Assembly: GCF_014695585.1 (NCBI RefSeq)
Contig: NZ_JACJON010000079.1
Coordinates: forward strand, 99,270 to 163,269
Direction of reading: 5' to 3'
DNA: 64,000 nucleotides
From: Microcoleus sp. FACHB-831
GTDB taxonomy: Bacteria; Cyanobacteriota; Cyanobacteriia; Cyanobacteriales; FACHB-T130
This document shows positions 31,501-39,223 of this stretch, in pieces; positions within the stretch are counted from its first letter, which is position 1; every line of letters begins with the position of its first letter. The position numbers and the translations under genes are program-made. The notes beneath the pieces are model-generated. The model searched no databases and was not told where the DNA came from. It was given only the letters and a program-made list of their open reading frames with translations.

Positions 31501-32083
31501 AAATATCACAACAGCAATTGTGGCAACTTGTCTCTCAGGGGGAACAGTTCTAGGGCTAACAGGTCCTTGGTTAGTGGCAGCCATAACAGGCATAGGAGGC
31601 GGACTAGGTATAGCAATCAAACGAGGAATGCAAGGTGATGCTTACGGTGCAGAGGATATTGGAATCGATCTTCTGGTGGCAACCGTGACTGCTGCTTTGG
31701 CTGGAATAGGGGACCTTAAAGGGTTAGGGGATAAGCTGGATGACCTTGCCAAGGTATTTGGGGACAAGTTTGCTGCAAGCGTGTTTAAGGGAGTTGCGGT
31801 TGGTGCAATCAAGGGTGGTGCTAACGATGCGATTATTAAAGTGTTAGAAACATCACTCAAGAGCGACAAATTGCGCGACAGCTTCTTAGACGCTTTGGCA
31901 GAAATGGGTGCAAACGGAGCAAGCGAAGGGCTAAAGGGAATGTTCAAAGCAGGAGCAGCAGGTTTTGCGGATTCAGCCGCAAAAGCCATAAAAGTTTTGG
32001 CTACGGGAACAAGTGAGTCTGCTAAAACCACATATGATTACGCCTCTCAAAACTCTAACTTCTATGGCAAACAAGATGAGTAA
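28571..32083 (+). CDS. DUF4157 protein with annexin-type repeats and hydrophobic C-terminal domain
   Basis: 1170 aa. Residues 1-54 are a low-complexity leader. Residues 55-149 and 150-244 are two copies of a 95-residue unit with LEIPNFFGPRTPAS, QTKLTIG.PGD.YEQEADR and VQREENPEQE. DUF4157 follows at about 270-360 with the zinc-type motif HELTH (346-350). Annexin-type repeats come next, each with a G-x-G-T-(D/S)-E loop: 410-415, 510-515, 651-656, 741-746 and 818-823. A degenerate repeat lies between the second and third. Residues 971-1170 contain a Gly/Ala-rich hydrophobic region that could insert in a membrane. DUF4157 is a marker of proteins linked to extracellular contractile injection systems; annexin repeats bind Ca2+ and acidic lipids in eukaryotes. 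An injected effector or toxin is the best guess. There is no signal peptide. Confidence 0.88.
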   Translation: MANERVEKPASSQPQIQAKTSQFAARPFAAQPQNPTQQEIEPQAFSNNQPSGTKMLEIPNFFGPRTPASPPPIQTKLTIGEPGDRYEQEADRTAEQVVSKINAPAVASPPSSPTVQREENPEQEDDKLMMKPESGTLQREENAQRSSTNLLEIPNFFGPRTPASPLPIQTKLTIGQPGDQYEQEADRVAEQVVSKINAPPVASPPSNQPVQREENPEQEEDNLMMKAESGMLQREEMPQQDDDEKLQMQPMVQRASREGGTDATPNLESSIQQARGSGQSLSDNIKQPMEQAFGADFSGVKVHTDAHSDMLNRSIGARAFATGKDIFFKGGAYSPGSTDGQKLIAHELTHVVQQSGGKVQPKLENNTIQRSPAAANINAVSAIVIQRKEAGVDPGKITQAAEALRKAMAGLGTDEDAIMDTLKYKTQAELAAIEQEYLKKYGRTLDYDLRDELSEEDFNQALVYLSKEKEPDKAKVTQVEGKNDTEEQKNLVRSQEMLQAADALYKAMEGWGTDEDTIMRTLRGKTKEQSQAIKQIYLDHYGKTLEYDLKDELSGKNLKEAFAYLGADQAYSAAKGLENSLSWINDDEEKIEEILMSLEDTEIERLNLTHKKIIDKVLSSLGGFDKKVIQELLNKNKPKAIAYRLQEAMKGMGTDEKAVYKYLQDKSAAELDAIKKEYQIITGGQLQKDNSIKGGKSLEADIDAEFSDNGLTGAEKTIAESLLEEDDSKKAAARIYKAAYGGGTDEEAIYNEFKGKSKDDCDKIKSAYDQKYGKGAFQRMIEGEFSDTGRGNELTKVKQYSEKGNLDPVFALEDAMNGLGTSEAQIKEVLCDKTKQEIEDIKTRYRKETGKGLYNQLKSELSGRDWHEVKLLLTGKPETMQEKWTLIQLRYEFEMGSGSNWFSRLVMTGAQDLGFTTSQLQLEKQYWRLQQIIDKDGTLINGHTEQDFEQVYNYTETDVKNYEEAKNSVTEAIVTGINITTAIVATCLSGGTVLGLTGPWLVAAITGIGGGLGIAIKRGMQGDAYGAEDIGIDLLVATVTAALAGIGDLKGLGDKLDDLAKVFGDKFAASVFKGVAVGAIKGGANDAIIKVLETSLKSDKLRDSFLDALAEMGANGASEGLKGMFKAGAAGFADSAAKAIKVLATGTSESAKTTYDYASQNSNFYGKQDE
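28733..29302 (+). repeat. 285-bp in-frame tandem duplication
   Basis: 28733-29017 and 29018-29302 encode the two 95-residue N-terminal units of the DUF4157-annexin protein. The copies are highly similar in DNA as well as protein and differ mostly at single bases, so the duplication looks recent. Confidence 0.85.
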
Positions 32084-32159
32084 AAATAACAAAGTGAGAG
32101 TTAAGAGCGGATTCATTTGAAAGTAATGGGATAAGTCCCATCCGCCTTTATTAAACTCT

Positions 32160-32178
32160 GGGTGGGCAATACCCACCC
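32160..32178. repeat. Intergenic palindrome GGGTGGG-CAATA-CCCACCC
   Basis: A 7-bp perfect stem with a five-base loop, 76 bases after the annexin-gene stop, preceded by another hairpin (ATGGGA/TCCCAT, 32126-32131 with 32136-32141). A sister palindrome occurs at 56080-56096, after the S8 peptidase. It may act as a terminator or be a dispersed repeat. Confidence 0.6.
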
Positions 32179-32260
32179 TACAATCTATGCGTAATTTATT
32201 TGGCAGAGTCAATTGTCAAAGATGGCTTGTTAACAGGCTTGTTAAGCAGAAATAATAACA

Positions 32261-32737
32261 ATGAACAAAGTTAATTTATCTAGGGATTACTCAGAAATTG
32301 AAAGACAGGCGGTAGAACAATTAACTGTTTTTGGAACAACAAACGAGCGGGAATCTCTACGCAGACTTGCTCAGGAATCCTTGCGCCCCCGATCTGAAGA
32401 TTACGCTCAAATTTTTGCCCCACAAGTTGTCGAAAAAGCCCAAGAAGGATATGAGAAGCTTTGGGCAGAGTTCCCCTTTCCCCAAGCCCAACCTGGACAG
32501 ACTCAACTTTTAGTGGCCATAGCTAAAGCTGAAGAACTCGCATCCCAAGAAGGTGTGGGAGAGGTATTTCCAGGCGGTTATCAGCAGATTGTTCACTACC
32601 TGCTACCCGATAAAATTTGGCTGACATGGAAATATGTCAAACCTGGAGAAAGTAGCGGTATGGCTTATGATGGCTTAGTTTGGTTAGAAGATCGTTTTGC
32701 CTGGTTTCCCAAACCTTGGAAGATACTAACTGACTGA
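32261..32737 (+). CDS. Hypothetical protein next to the annexin-DUF4157 gene
   Basis: A 158-aa soluble protein I do not recognise. It is acidic and helical in the first half (SEIERQAVEQL, RESLRRLAQESL) and has an aromatic C-terminal half (IWLTWKYVKPGESSGMAYDG, then FAWFPKPWKIL). There are no signal peptide, membrane segment or catalytic motif. It starts 177 bases after the large gene on the same strand and is the only other gene between the two TPR paralogues, so it could be a specific partner, chaperone or immunity protein. That is inference from position only. Confidence 0.7.
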   Translation: MNKVNLSRDYSEIERQAVEQLTVFGTTNERESLRRLAQESLRPRSEDYAQIFAPQVVEKAQEGYEKLWAEFPFPQAQPGQTQLLVAIAKAEELASQEGVGEVFPGGYQQIVHYLLPDKIWLTWKYVKPGESSGMAYDGLVWLEDRFAWFPKPWKILTD

Positions 32738-33234
32738 CAAAACCACCGCTCTGATACAACAATTAGTTTATGGCAAAGTTATGACGATGAATAGGTATCT
32801 GCCTGAGATTATGTCTGTCATCTATATTGATGTGTCACCCGGAGATGCGATCGCACAAATAGAAAGCTAAAAGATTTTAGTGCTGTTCAACTAGCGTGAA
32901 GTTAGATTAGCTAGGTATGCTACACCTGAAAACTTAGCAGCTCCAAAGCTTAAAACCCCAGTAATTTAACTAAACAGACGCACTACATCGAACACCATAT
33001 TAGCCCACCGCGTTGAATCGGCAAATTGCCGCCTATACAAGATTGCTTATGCTAAGGTGGCGATCGCTCCCAATGCTTCTGGCATGGGGGCAATTATCCC
33101 GCGTGGGGGCAAAAGGTGCGTGCATTCAGTTTGTAAGATCGGTACAGATAATTAAGGTATGTCAAAAAAGCGACTTTGCTGGACGCTAATTTTATAGTAG
33201 TTGCATTTATCACATCTAGAATAATTCTAAATTT
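32738..33234. other. Intergenic region, no supportable gene
   Basis: About 500 bases between the hypothetical gene and the TPR lipoprotein gene. Only very short frames exist, such as 28 codons from ATG 32787 (ending IAQIES) and scattered fragments such as ARYATPENLAAPKL near 32910-32955, which may be remnants of a lost gene. The promoter of the TPR gene should lie at the right end. Confidence 0.5.
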
Positions 33235-33720
33235 ATGAACCGCATTCAGAGTTCGATCGCCATACTGGTAATCGCCACTGCACTTGCAACTGCTGCCTGT
33301 TCGCCTCAGACACAGCAAACAGTGGTCAAAGAGCAGATGAGTGCAAAGCAGTTGAACAATCAAGGCGTAGACAAGCTTGACCAAAAAGACTACAAAGGAG
33401 CGATCGCGGACTTTAGCCAAGCTCTGAGCCTCGAACCACAAAACGCCAAGGCTTACTTTAATCGAGGTTTTGCCTACTATAACTTAGAGAATTACCAAAA
33501 AGCGATTGAGGACTACACTAAAGCTATCGAGATAAATCCTGTTGATGCAGAGGCTTTCTACAACCGAGGGCTTGCTTACTCAAACCTAGACAGCGATCGC
33601 GCAGCCATACAGGATTTTGAAAAAGCAGGACAGCTATACCAGCAACAAGGACAACTTGATGGTTATAAAGATGCTCAGGAGCGGATCAAAGAACTGAAGC
33701 AACTGCCAAGCGCGAAGTAA
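33235..33720 (+). CDS. TPR lipoprotein (longer paralogue)
   Basis: 161 aa with a lipoprotein-type signal (hydrophobic segment then TAAC, lipidated Cys probably at residue 22), followed by three TPR motifs and a C-terminal helix (GYKDAQERIKELKQL). From the SAK segment to the third TPR it is nearly the same as the protein at 27821. It differs by having the lipobox and about 25 extra C-terminal residues. It probably sits on the outer face of a membrane as a binding scaffold. It is convergent with the polysaccharide locus on its right. Confidence 0.87.
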   Translation: MNRIQSSIAILVIATALATAACSPQTQQTVVKEQMSAKQLNNQGVDKLDQKDYKGAIADFSQALSLEPQNAKAYFNRGFAYYNLENYQKAIEDYTKAIEINPVDAEAFYNRGLAYSNLDSDRAAIQDFEKAGQLYQQQGQLDGYKDAQERIKELKQLPSAK

Positions 33721-33834
33721 TGAACACCTTGCCGGGGCTGCCTCTCATAAGCATCGCTTAGAACTGGCAGGGGAGATATCTCATTTTACCAATAGAGTTG
33801 AAAGTGAATATCAAACCCCTTTAGCTCCGCATGG

Positions 33835-36009
33835 CTATCGCTTCATCTTCTGCTTTGACGTAGGTTTATCTTTCATCTCTTCAGGAGTTTCCACTTGTTG
33901 TTCTTCCGCCGCTTTAGCCTCCACTAGATTTGGTCGAGGGGGTCGTGGTATCGATATAACCTTATCAACACCATTGATAACTGCTCCCAAGAGGGGCAAC
34001 TCTGCTTCCGCCCACTCATCGATTGCCTCAGCCAGAATATTTTCTTGGCTGTAGCCCGGTCGAGTCACTAGAACTATGCCATCAGTGTATGGCTGTAGCA
34101 CCAAGGCATCATTGCAGCTACTTAGGCTGGGAGTGTCTAAAATCACCAAATCAAAGCGACTGCGTGCATCCTCAAGCAGCCGTCGAAATTCGTCAGATTC
34201 GAGTATAGCTGCTGCTTGGCGCACGGGGCCGGGGCTGGGTACGATGTAGAGATTTTCAACATCTGGAACCAAGCGGATGCACTCATTCTTAAAGTGGTAG
34301 TAGCGCAAAGGTTCAAGATTGGCGTCTGGGTAGGGAGTAACGTTGAACACTTTAGCGGCAGAAGGCGATCGCAAGTCTGCTTCTACTATCAAAGTTCGTT
34401 TACCTGCCCTCGCAGAAGCGATCGCCAAATTATAAGCACTCACCGTCTTACCCTCAGATGTGAGCGTACTGGCGATCGCTACCACCTTCACCGGATTGCT
34501 ACCAACCCGACGCAGATTGCTGCGGAAGCGTTCGTAAAACGGCAAATAAGGCGAATCAGGATTTAGCAAAACTGGCGTTTCGTCCAATTCCGCATCAAAA
34601 ATCATCAAATACGGCAATTCCGCCAGCAGGGGCACTTCGCGTTGCCGCATCGCCGCCCTGATTTCCTCGACAGTGTGGCAAATAGCATCTAAAGAAGCAA
34701 GCAAGAAAATCGCCCCGCCACCCGCTAACAACCCCAACAAACCACCGATTGCCACCGTTAGCGGCACTTTCGGCGACTGCTTCTCATCACTCTCGACTGT
34801 TGCTCCGTTGGGAATAAGGCTGCTGACGGTTTCTGCCTCTGCTGCCTTAGCATCGGCTAGCGCCGCCTGCATTTGACCGTAGAGTTTTTGTTGCAGTTCG
34901 ACCTGCTGTTGCAGCCGTACTTGCTCCATCTGCTTGTTGGGAAGCGTCGCATATTCGCGCCTCGCTTCCTGCTCCGCCCTGATAGTTGCTACAAGTTGCT
35001 GTTGCAGCGTCTCTTTCTGCGTTTGCAAGCCAACGAGCGTGTTAGCGATCTGCTGTCGTGCTGGGTCGAGGCTGCTATCTTTGCGAATTTGACTTGTTAG
35101 CGGTTTTGCGATGCCATTGCCGCCAATTACCTCAGCCGCACGCTGCCGCAACTGTTCTTCATAAGCCTTTTGCTTTCGGGCAAGATCGATCATAGTTGGG
35201 TGTTCGGGGCGCAAATCCATCTTAAGCAGTTCCCGTTGCGTCTCAACTTGATAAATCTGCGATCGCAAATTCCCAATTATCGGGTCAGCACTCAAAGCAG
35301 AAGATGTATAAGCCTGATCTGGAGTTAAACCCAACTTACTTTGCAAACTACGCATCTGGGTTTCAACCCCCCCCAGCGTCATCTTAATCTGCCGTTGCTG
35401 CTGTTGAGAGCCAGTAATCGTAGCCAGTACAGTCCCATCCTGAGCCGCCAAAATAGCTGGCCCCTCAGTGCGGACATACTGCTCTAGTTTGCCTTCCACC
35501 TCCCGGAGTTGCTGGCTTTCTTGCGGCAAACGTTCGCTAATAGATTGAATAATCGCTCGCAAGCGTGCAGTGTTGATCAAACGGCTTTGCTCTACCATTC
35601 CCTGCATTACTGCTTCGAGAGTCTCGCCTGCTCGCTGCGGATCGTTATCACTATAGAAAACTTGAATAACTGATGGCCCTTTTTCTCCTGGCATCTTAAT
35701 TCGCAGGTTCCTTTCAATCTGTTTGGGATTGCTTTTAACCCGCGCTGCTGCTCCTTTAATTACATTTTCAGACCGCAGAATCGCTTCGTTTAGTTCTTTT
35801 CCCTGTTCTTGAATCTGGGTTCCAGTTGTAGAAAATGATGTAGCAGGACGGTTGTAACTCAGTACTCCTACAGCTCTGTAAACAGCCTTTGGTGCTGGCT
35901 GTAGAGCAAAGACACCCGCTGCGCCTACACCCAGCGCCAAGCCAGCTAATGGCACTAACTTATGTTTATCTAGGGCGATGAGATAACGCTTGACAATCGG
36001 GGGAGTCAT
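33835..36009 (-). CDS. Wzc-like polysaccharide co-polymerase and tyrosine autokinase
   Basis: 724 aa. A Wzz-type domain lies between transmembrane segments at about 18-36 and 415-437, with a long coiled-coil rich in Gln and Glu between them. A cytoplasmic BY-kinase follows: Walker A in STLTSEGKT, Walker A' in TLIVEADLRSP, and Walker B in LVILDTPSLSS. The tail is short, charged and has no tyrosine cluster, so autophosphorylation sites are not obvious. It controls chain length and export together with the Wza-like protein encoded 143 bases upstream on the same strand. This is the last gene of the exopolysaccharide locus. Confidence 0.93.
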   Translation of the reverse strand: MTPPIVKRYLIALDKHKLVPLAGLALGVGAAGVFALQPAPKAVYRAVGVLSYNRPATSFSTTGTQIQEQGKELNEAILRSENVIKGAAARVKSNPKQIERNLRIKMPGEKGPSVIQVFYSDNDPQRAGETLEAVMQGMVEQSRLINTARLRAIIQSISERLPQESQQLREVEGKLEQYVRTEGPAILAAQDGTVLATITGSQQQQRQIKMTLGGVETQMRSLQSKLGLTPDQAYTSSALSADPIIGNLRSQIYQVETQRELLKMDLRPEHPTMIDLARKQKAYEEQLRQRAAEVIGGNGIAKPLTSQIRKDSSLDPARQQIANTLVGLQTQKETLQQQLVATIRAEQEARREYATLPNKQMEQVRLQQQVELQQKLYGQMQAALADAKAAEAETVSSLIPNGATVESDEKQSPKVPLTVAIGGLLGLLAGGGAIFLLASLDAICHTVEEIRAAMRQREVPLLAELPYLMIFDAELDETPVLLNPDSPYLPFYERFRSNLRRVGSNPVKVVAIASTLTSEGKTVSAYNLAIASARAGKRTLIVEADLRSPSAAKVFNVTPYPDANLEPLRYYHFKNECIRLVPDVENLYIVPSPGPVRQAAAILESDEFRRLLEDARSRFDLVILDTPSLSSCNDALVLQPYTDGIVLVTRPGYSQENILAEAIDEWAEAELPLLGAVINGVDKVISIPRPPRPNLVEAKAAEEQQVETPEEMKDKPTSKQKMKR

Positions 36010-36152
36010 GGCCTTTCCTGCAATACGGGTTTTTAATTTATTGGTAAAAGTTAGGAGATATTAATTCAAAACTCAAAACGTGCTGCTTGGCTACGCTAAC
36101 AAAACCGGAGGCGCGGCGTCTCGGCTCCGCTCATAACTTGACTATTACTAAT

Positions 36153-37466
36153 TTAGCGATTTGTGGAGTTGCCGTCGTTTCTAGTAGGGCTAAACAGATT
36201 GGAGGCACTATCTCTTAACGAATCGAAAAATAACAGGAATCCTAGAACATCCCGGAAAGGTTGAGTAAAGACATTAAGCGCATAAGTAACTTTGCTAACA
36301 AGACTGCGACCAACGACGATAACATCGTTATTTTGCAGGGGAACGTTTTGAGAAACATTGCCCAGAAGGGCGGCTTTGCCATCTAGTTGCTGGGTAACGG
36401 CTTTGCCTTGTTCTGGATCGAAGCGAATTAGGGCAATTTTTCGCAGGTTGGCGGCGTCGGGGGAAGGTGCGATCGCTGCTAAAACATCTACAAATGTACT
36501 GCCATTTGCCAAGGTGACGTTGCCAATTCCACCGTTAGCGTAGCTCAAAACTCGGATGTTAATCGAAGGTTGAGCTACGCTAGAGCGCGAAACTAAGTTG
36601 CGGTCGTAATCTTGGGTAGTGCCGACTTCTAGCCTTGGTACGACTAAGGCATCCCCATCTTGCAAGCGCAACTCTGGTAATGACTGTCCGTTTTGTAGCG
36701 GCGTAAACAAATCAACTCTTTGTTCCAGAATCGATCCATTAACCAGCGATCGCCTCACTATAACCGAACGCAAGTCCGCTTGAGTAGTCGCGCCCCCAGC
36801 CACAAGCAGAGCCGGAGCGAGTTGAGAACCTGGCCCCAGCGTGTAATATCCTGGTCTAATTACTTCTCCCGTCACAGTTACTTGAACTGGACGCTGGTTT
36901 ACTAGGCTTAGGCTGACTTGCGGTTCTATTACATAACGGTTTAAGCCAGAGCGAATTCGTTCTTGGGCTTCTTGCAAAGTTAATCCTACGAGGGGAACGG
37001 AACCCAGTAGGGGCGTTATAACATTTCCTTCTTGGTTAATCTGTGCTTGAAAACTAAGGTCTGGAAAACGTAGAACATTGACAGCGATCGCATCTCCTAT
37101 TCCCAATCGATAGCGGTTAAACTGTGGCGACGGCTGTACGCGAACGGGCTGCGGCGCTGGGTAGCCCACAGGAGGTATGGGATAAGCACGATTAAAAGTA
37201 GGTGCTGGTTTCCGACTAGGAGTTTGCTGCGTTCTGCGTCGGGGAGCAGGCGGCGCTGACTGTCCTAAAGAAGGTAAAGTTTGACTTTTGGCAGCACTTG
37301 GCAACATTCCATCACCGACTATCCAAAATAGCATTGCCATCGGCAACGTGCAGGCAGTCGTGTAGAGACTCAGCAGCAAGAAAGCTGTTAACCGACAGCA
37401 CAATTTTGGATTATGCTCGTTCCCAGGGCTGCTGCCCTGGGAATGGGATTTTGGATTAGCAATCAT
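36153..37466 (-). CDS. Wza/GumB-like polysaccharide export protein
   Basis: 437 aa with a hydrophobic export signal (about 24-52), a proline-rich linker, the Poly_export domain (YRLGIGDAIAVNVLRFPDLS, then GNVITPLLGSVPLVGLTLQEA) and SLBB-type domains (VTVTGEVIRPGYYTLGPG, then NGQSLPELRLQDGDALVVPR). It forms the outer-membrane exit of a Wzx/Wzy-type system. The annotated start lies before a strong hairpin (37420-37443). A TTG at 37401-37403, after the hairpin and just before the hydrophobic segment, could be the real start. A TTAC motif at residues 36-39 could be a lipobox. Confidence 0.9.
   Translation of the reverse strand: MIANPKSHSQGSSPGNEHNPKLCCRLTAFLLLSLYTTACTLPMAMLFWIVGDGMLPSAAKSQTLPSLGQSAPPAPRRRTQQTPSRKPAPTFNRAYPIPPVGYPAPQPVRVQPSPQFNRYRLGIGDAIAVNVLRFPDLSFQAQINQEGNVITPLLGSVPLVGLTLQEAQERIRSGLNRYVIEPQVSLSLVNQRPVQVTVTGEVIRPGYYTLGPGSQLAPALLVAGGATTQADLRSVIVRRSLVNGSILEQRVDLFTPLQNGQSLPELRLQDGDALVVPRLEVGTTQDYDRNLVSRSSVAQPSINIRVLSYANGGIGNVTLANGSTFVDVLAAIAPSPDAANLRKIALIRFDPEQGKAVTQQLDGKAALLGNVSQNVPLQNNDVIVVGRSLVSKVTYALNVFTQPFRDVLGFLLFFDSLRDSASNLFSPTRNDGNSTNR
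37420..37443. repeat. Strong palindrome at the 5' end of the export-protein gene
   Basis: TTCCCAGGGC (37420-37429) and GCCCTGGGAA (37434-37443) form a perfect 10-bp stem with a TGCT loop. It lies 23 bases inside the open frame of the Wza-like gene and would fold in its mRNA near the start codon. Confidence 0.85.
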
Positions 37467-37485
37467 AAATCTAAACGGCTTCCCC

Positions 37486-37510
37486 GACTCCGGACTCCGG
37501 ACTCCGGACT
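37486..37510. repeat. Heptamer tandem repeat GACTCCG x3
   Basis: Three perfect copies of GACTCCG (37486-37492, 37493-37499, 37500-37506) plus GACT, filling the gap between the exosortase-associated gene and the Wza-like gene and running into the former's stop codon. Confidence 0.9.
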
Positions 37511-38234
37511 ATTGACTCTTTCCATCAGTTTTTAACACCTGTGCCATCAAAGCGGCTTGGACTGTTTCACCCAGCGAGATTGCTAGAGGTCGAGCCTTTT
37601 CAATTTCGCCGTCAATTGTGCCAAGCGGTGCAATTGGAATCTTGAGACTAACAGCAACCCAAGGAACGCGGCTTCCCTCCCTCTGGGCAGAACGATCTGC
37701 GAAAAACCATTGGCTGGGAGCTGGGTGGCCTCCCCCAGACCAAGCGTACCATTGCACGACGGCGTAAGTTTGCTGCTGATTCCAGGCGCGGAAAAACTGG
37801 CTCTCGACTTTGGCAATGGGTGAAGTTGGTGCTGTAAACTGCAACTGGCGATAGGAATCTGTTTGCCATTGCTCAACACCGTTAATGTCCATCCACTCCA
37901 CCTCTGGCTGACCCTTATCATCTTTTTGGGGAAACAACCGCAGAGTTATGGGCTTTTGGTCCTCTCGCTGGATTTCTTGAGTTAACCACTTATGACCGCC
38001 AACGATCTCTAGCTCCTGTTTTACAGTCTTCCAGCCCGGAATCGTTAGCCCCTGCTGCTGGAGATTTTTTAGCTGTTTGAGGTTGGCAACTTTTGGTGGA
38101 TGTGCCCAAGACCACTGTCCGCTGAGGTAGGAGGGAACGGCTGCGATCGCTACCATCAGCAGCAGAAAACACAGCACTAAGACTTTGGGTAATTGCGATC
38201 GCTCTATTAACTTGGAAACACTCGCGGTTTTCAT
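37509..38234 (-). CDS. Cyanoexosortase A system-associated protein
   Basis: 241-aa membrane-anchored protein: one N-terminal transmembrane segment (about 17-37) and a periplasmic-side domain (GHKWLTQEIQREDQKPITLR, VEWMDINGVEQW, VVQWYAWSGGGHPAPSQWFF). This is the EpsI-like partner usually encoded next to cyanoexosortase A. It starts 44 bases after the exosortase stop codon. The molecular role of this partner is unknown; it probably assists protein sorting or polysaccharide assembly at the membrane. Confidence 0.85.
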   Translation of the reverse strand: MKTASVSKLIERSQLPKVLVLCFLLLMVAIAAVPSYLSGQWSWAHPPKVANLKQLKNLQQQGLTIPGWKTVKQELEIVGGHKWLTQEIQREDQKPITLRLFPQKDDKGQPEVEWMDINGVEQWQTDSYRQLQFTAPTSPIAKVESQFFRAWNQQQTYAVVQWYAWSGGGHPAPSQWFFADRSAQREGSRVPWVAVSLKIPIAPLGTIDGEIEKARPLAISLGETVQAALMAQVLKTDGKSQ

Positions 38235-38278
38235 AAGTTATTAATAGTTAGTTGATATTCGCCACTTCCAAATTCATA

Positions 38279-39151
38279 CTAATCGCTAACTTCTAAGGTA
38301 TATCTGTTTATCGCATTCATTAAAACCACAATTAGCCCCAACATACAGGCCGAATAAACGTCACCCCCCCACCCTTCGTGCAACCATGCAAATAAATTAT
38401 CTTGACCCGTGCCGTGAAAAAAGCTGAGCAAAGTATTGCGAATAATATTAGCAGTGACGCTGATAACTACAGCCCCACTTAACAACAAAATTGCCTTGTT
38501 GCGCGAACCCCAAGCACCAGTCCAGTAAAGCAGCATCATTGCCACGTATAAGCTGGTAAACAACATTTTTAGTCCCGCACAAAAAGGTGCTACTTCAACA
38601 ATTCTTCCCCCCACATATAAATAAATTTCTCTAACCGTCACGTTAAGACCCAGTTGATTCAAAATAAACCCAGCGGTTCCAGCAATAAATTTTTGTAGGG
38701 GCAACGTATAGGGAGCAATCAAGTAGGGAACTGCTGTAGGCGTCGCTAAAAATATTAGCAATAGTGGGAAGCTTTGCAGCTTAAAACCAGGTACGCCCTT
38801 TATCCACAGGCAAAGTCCGGCTAATATAGCGGGAAAGGATAAATTCACTAAATCAGACAAGCCGCTGAGATACAATATTCCCCCCAAAGTCAGCAATCCA
38901 GCACCCACAGGATGCGCTTTATCGGGCAGTTTGCACCACTCGTTCCAGTTGAGCCAAATGATGTAGGCTGCGAAGGGCAGACCAATTAAACCGTGACTGA
39001 AATATTCATGTTCAATACTAATGCTTTTTTTTAGCCAACCATCGTACCAATGGACGATTAGGGGAGCATAGAGAACCACCAGCAAACCAATAATAGATAC
39101 CTCTAGCCAGTAGCGCTCAATTGTACTGGTAACTTTCCGATCGATTTGCAT
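38279..39151 (-). CDS. crtA: Cyanoexosortase A
   Basis: 290-aa polytopic membrane protein with about eight hydrophobic segments and the exosortase catalytic residues: Cys191 in APFCAGLKML, Arg238 in NIIRNTLLSF and His258 in WLHEGWGGDVY. Exosortases act as transpeptidases on proteins with PEP-CTERM-like tails and are tied to extracellular polysaccharide production. The neighbouring EpsI-like partner and Wza/Wzc genes give that context. No tail of the PEP-CTERM type was noticed in the proteins of this window, so substrates must be elsewhere. The symbol follows the family name, not the carotenoid gene. Confidence 0.92.
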   Translation of the reverse strand: MQIDRKVTSTIERYWLEVSIIGLLVVLYAPLIVHWYDGWLKKSISIEHEYFSHGLIGLPFAAYIIWLNWNEWCKLPDKAHPVGAGLLTLGGILYLSGLSDLVNLSFPAILAGLCLWIKGVPGFKLQSFPLLLIFLATPTAVPYLIAPYTLPLQKFIAGTAGFILNQLGLNVTVREIYLYVGGRIVEVAPFCAGLKMLFTSLYVAMMLLYWTGAWGSRNKAILLLSGAVVISVTANIIRNTLLSFFHGTGQDNLFAWLHEGWGGDVYSACMLGLIVVLMNAINRYTLEVSD

Positions 39152-39223
39152 ATTTTGTCCTTTGTTAGTTGTTAATTTTCATAAATTGCGAGACGCAATA
39201 AATGGGCGTCTCTACAAAAATCA

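Noticed and set aside
32787..32870. 28-codon frame ending IAQIES
   Set aside because: Too short and without a ribosome-binding site or family likeness; it may be a remnant, so it is only mentioned in the intergenic entry.
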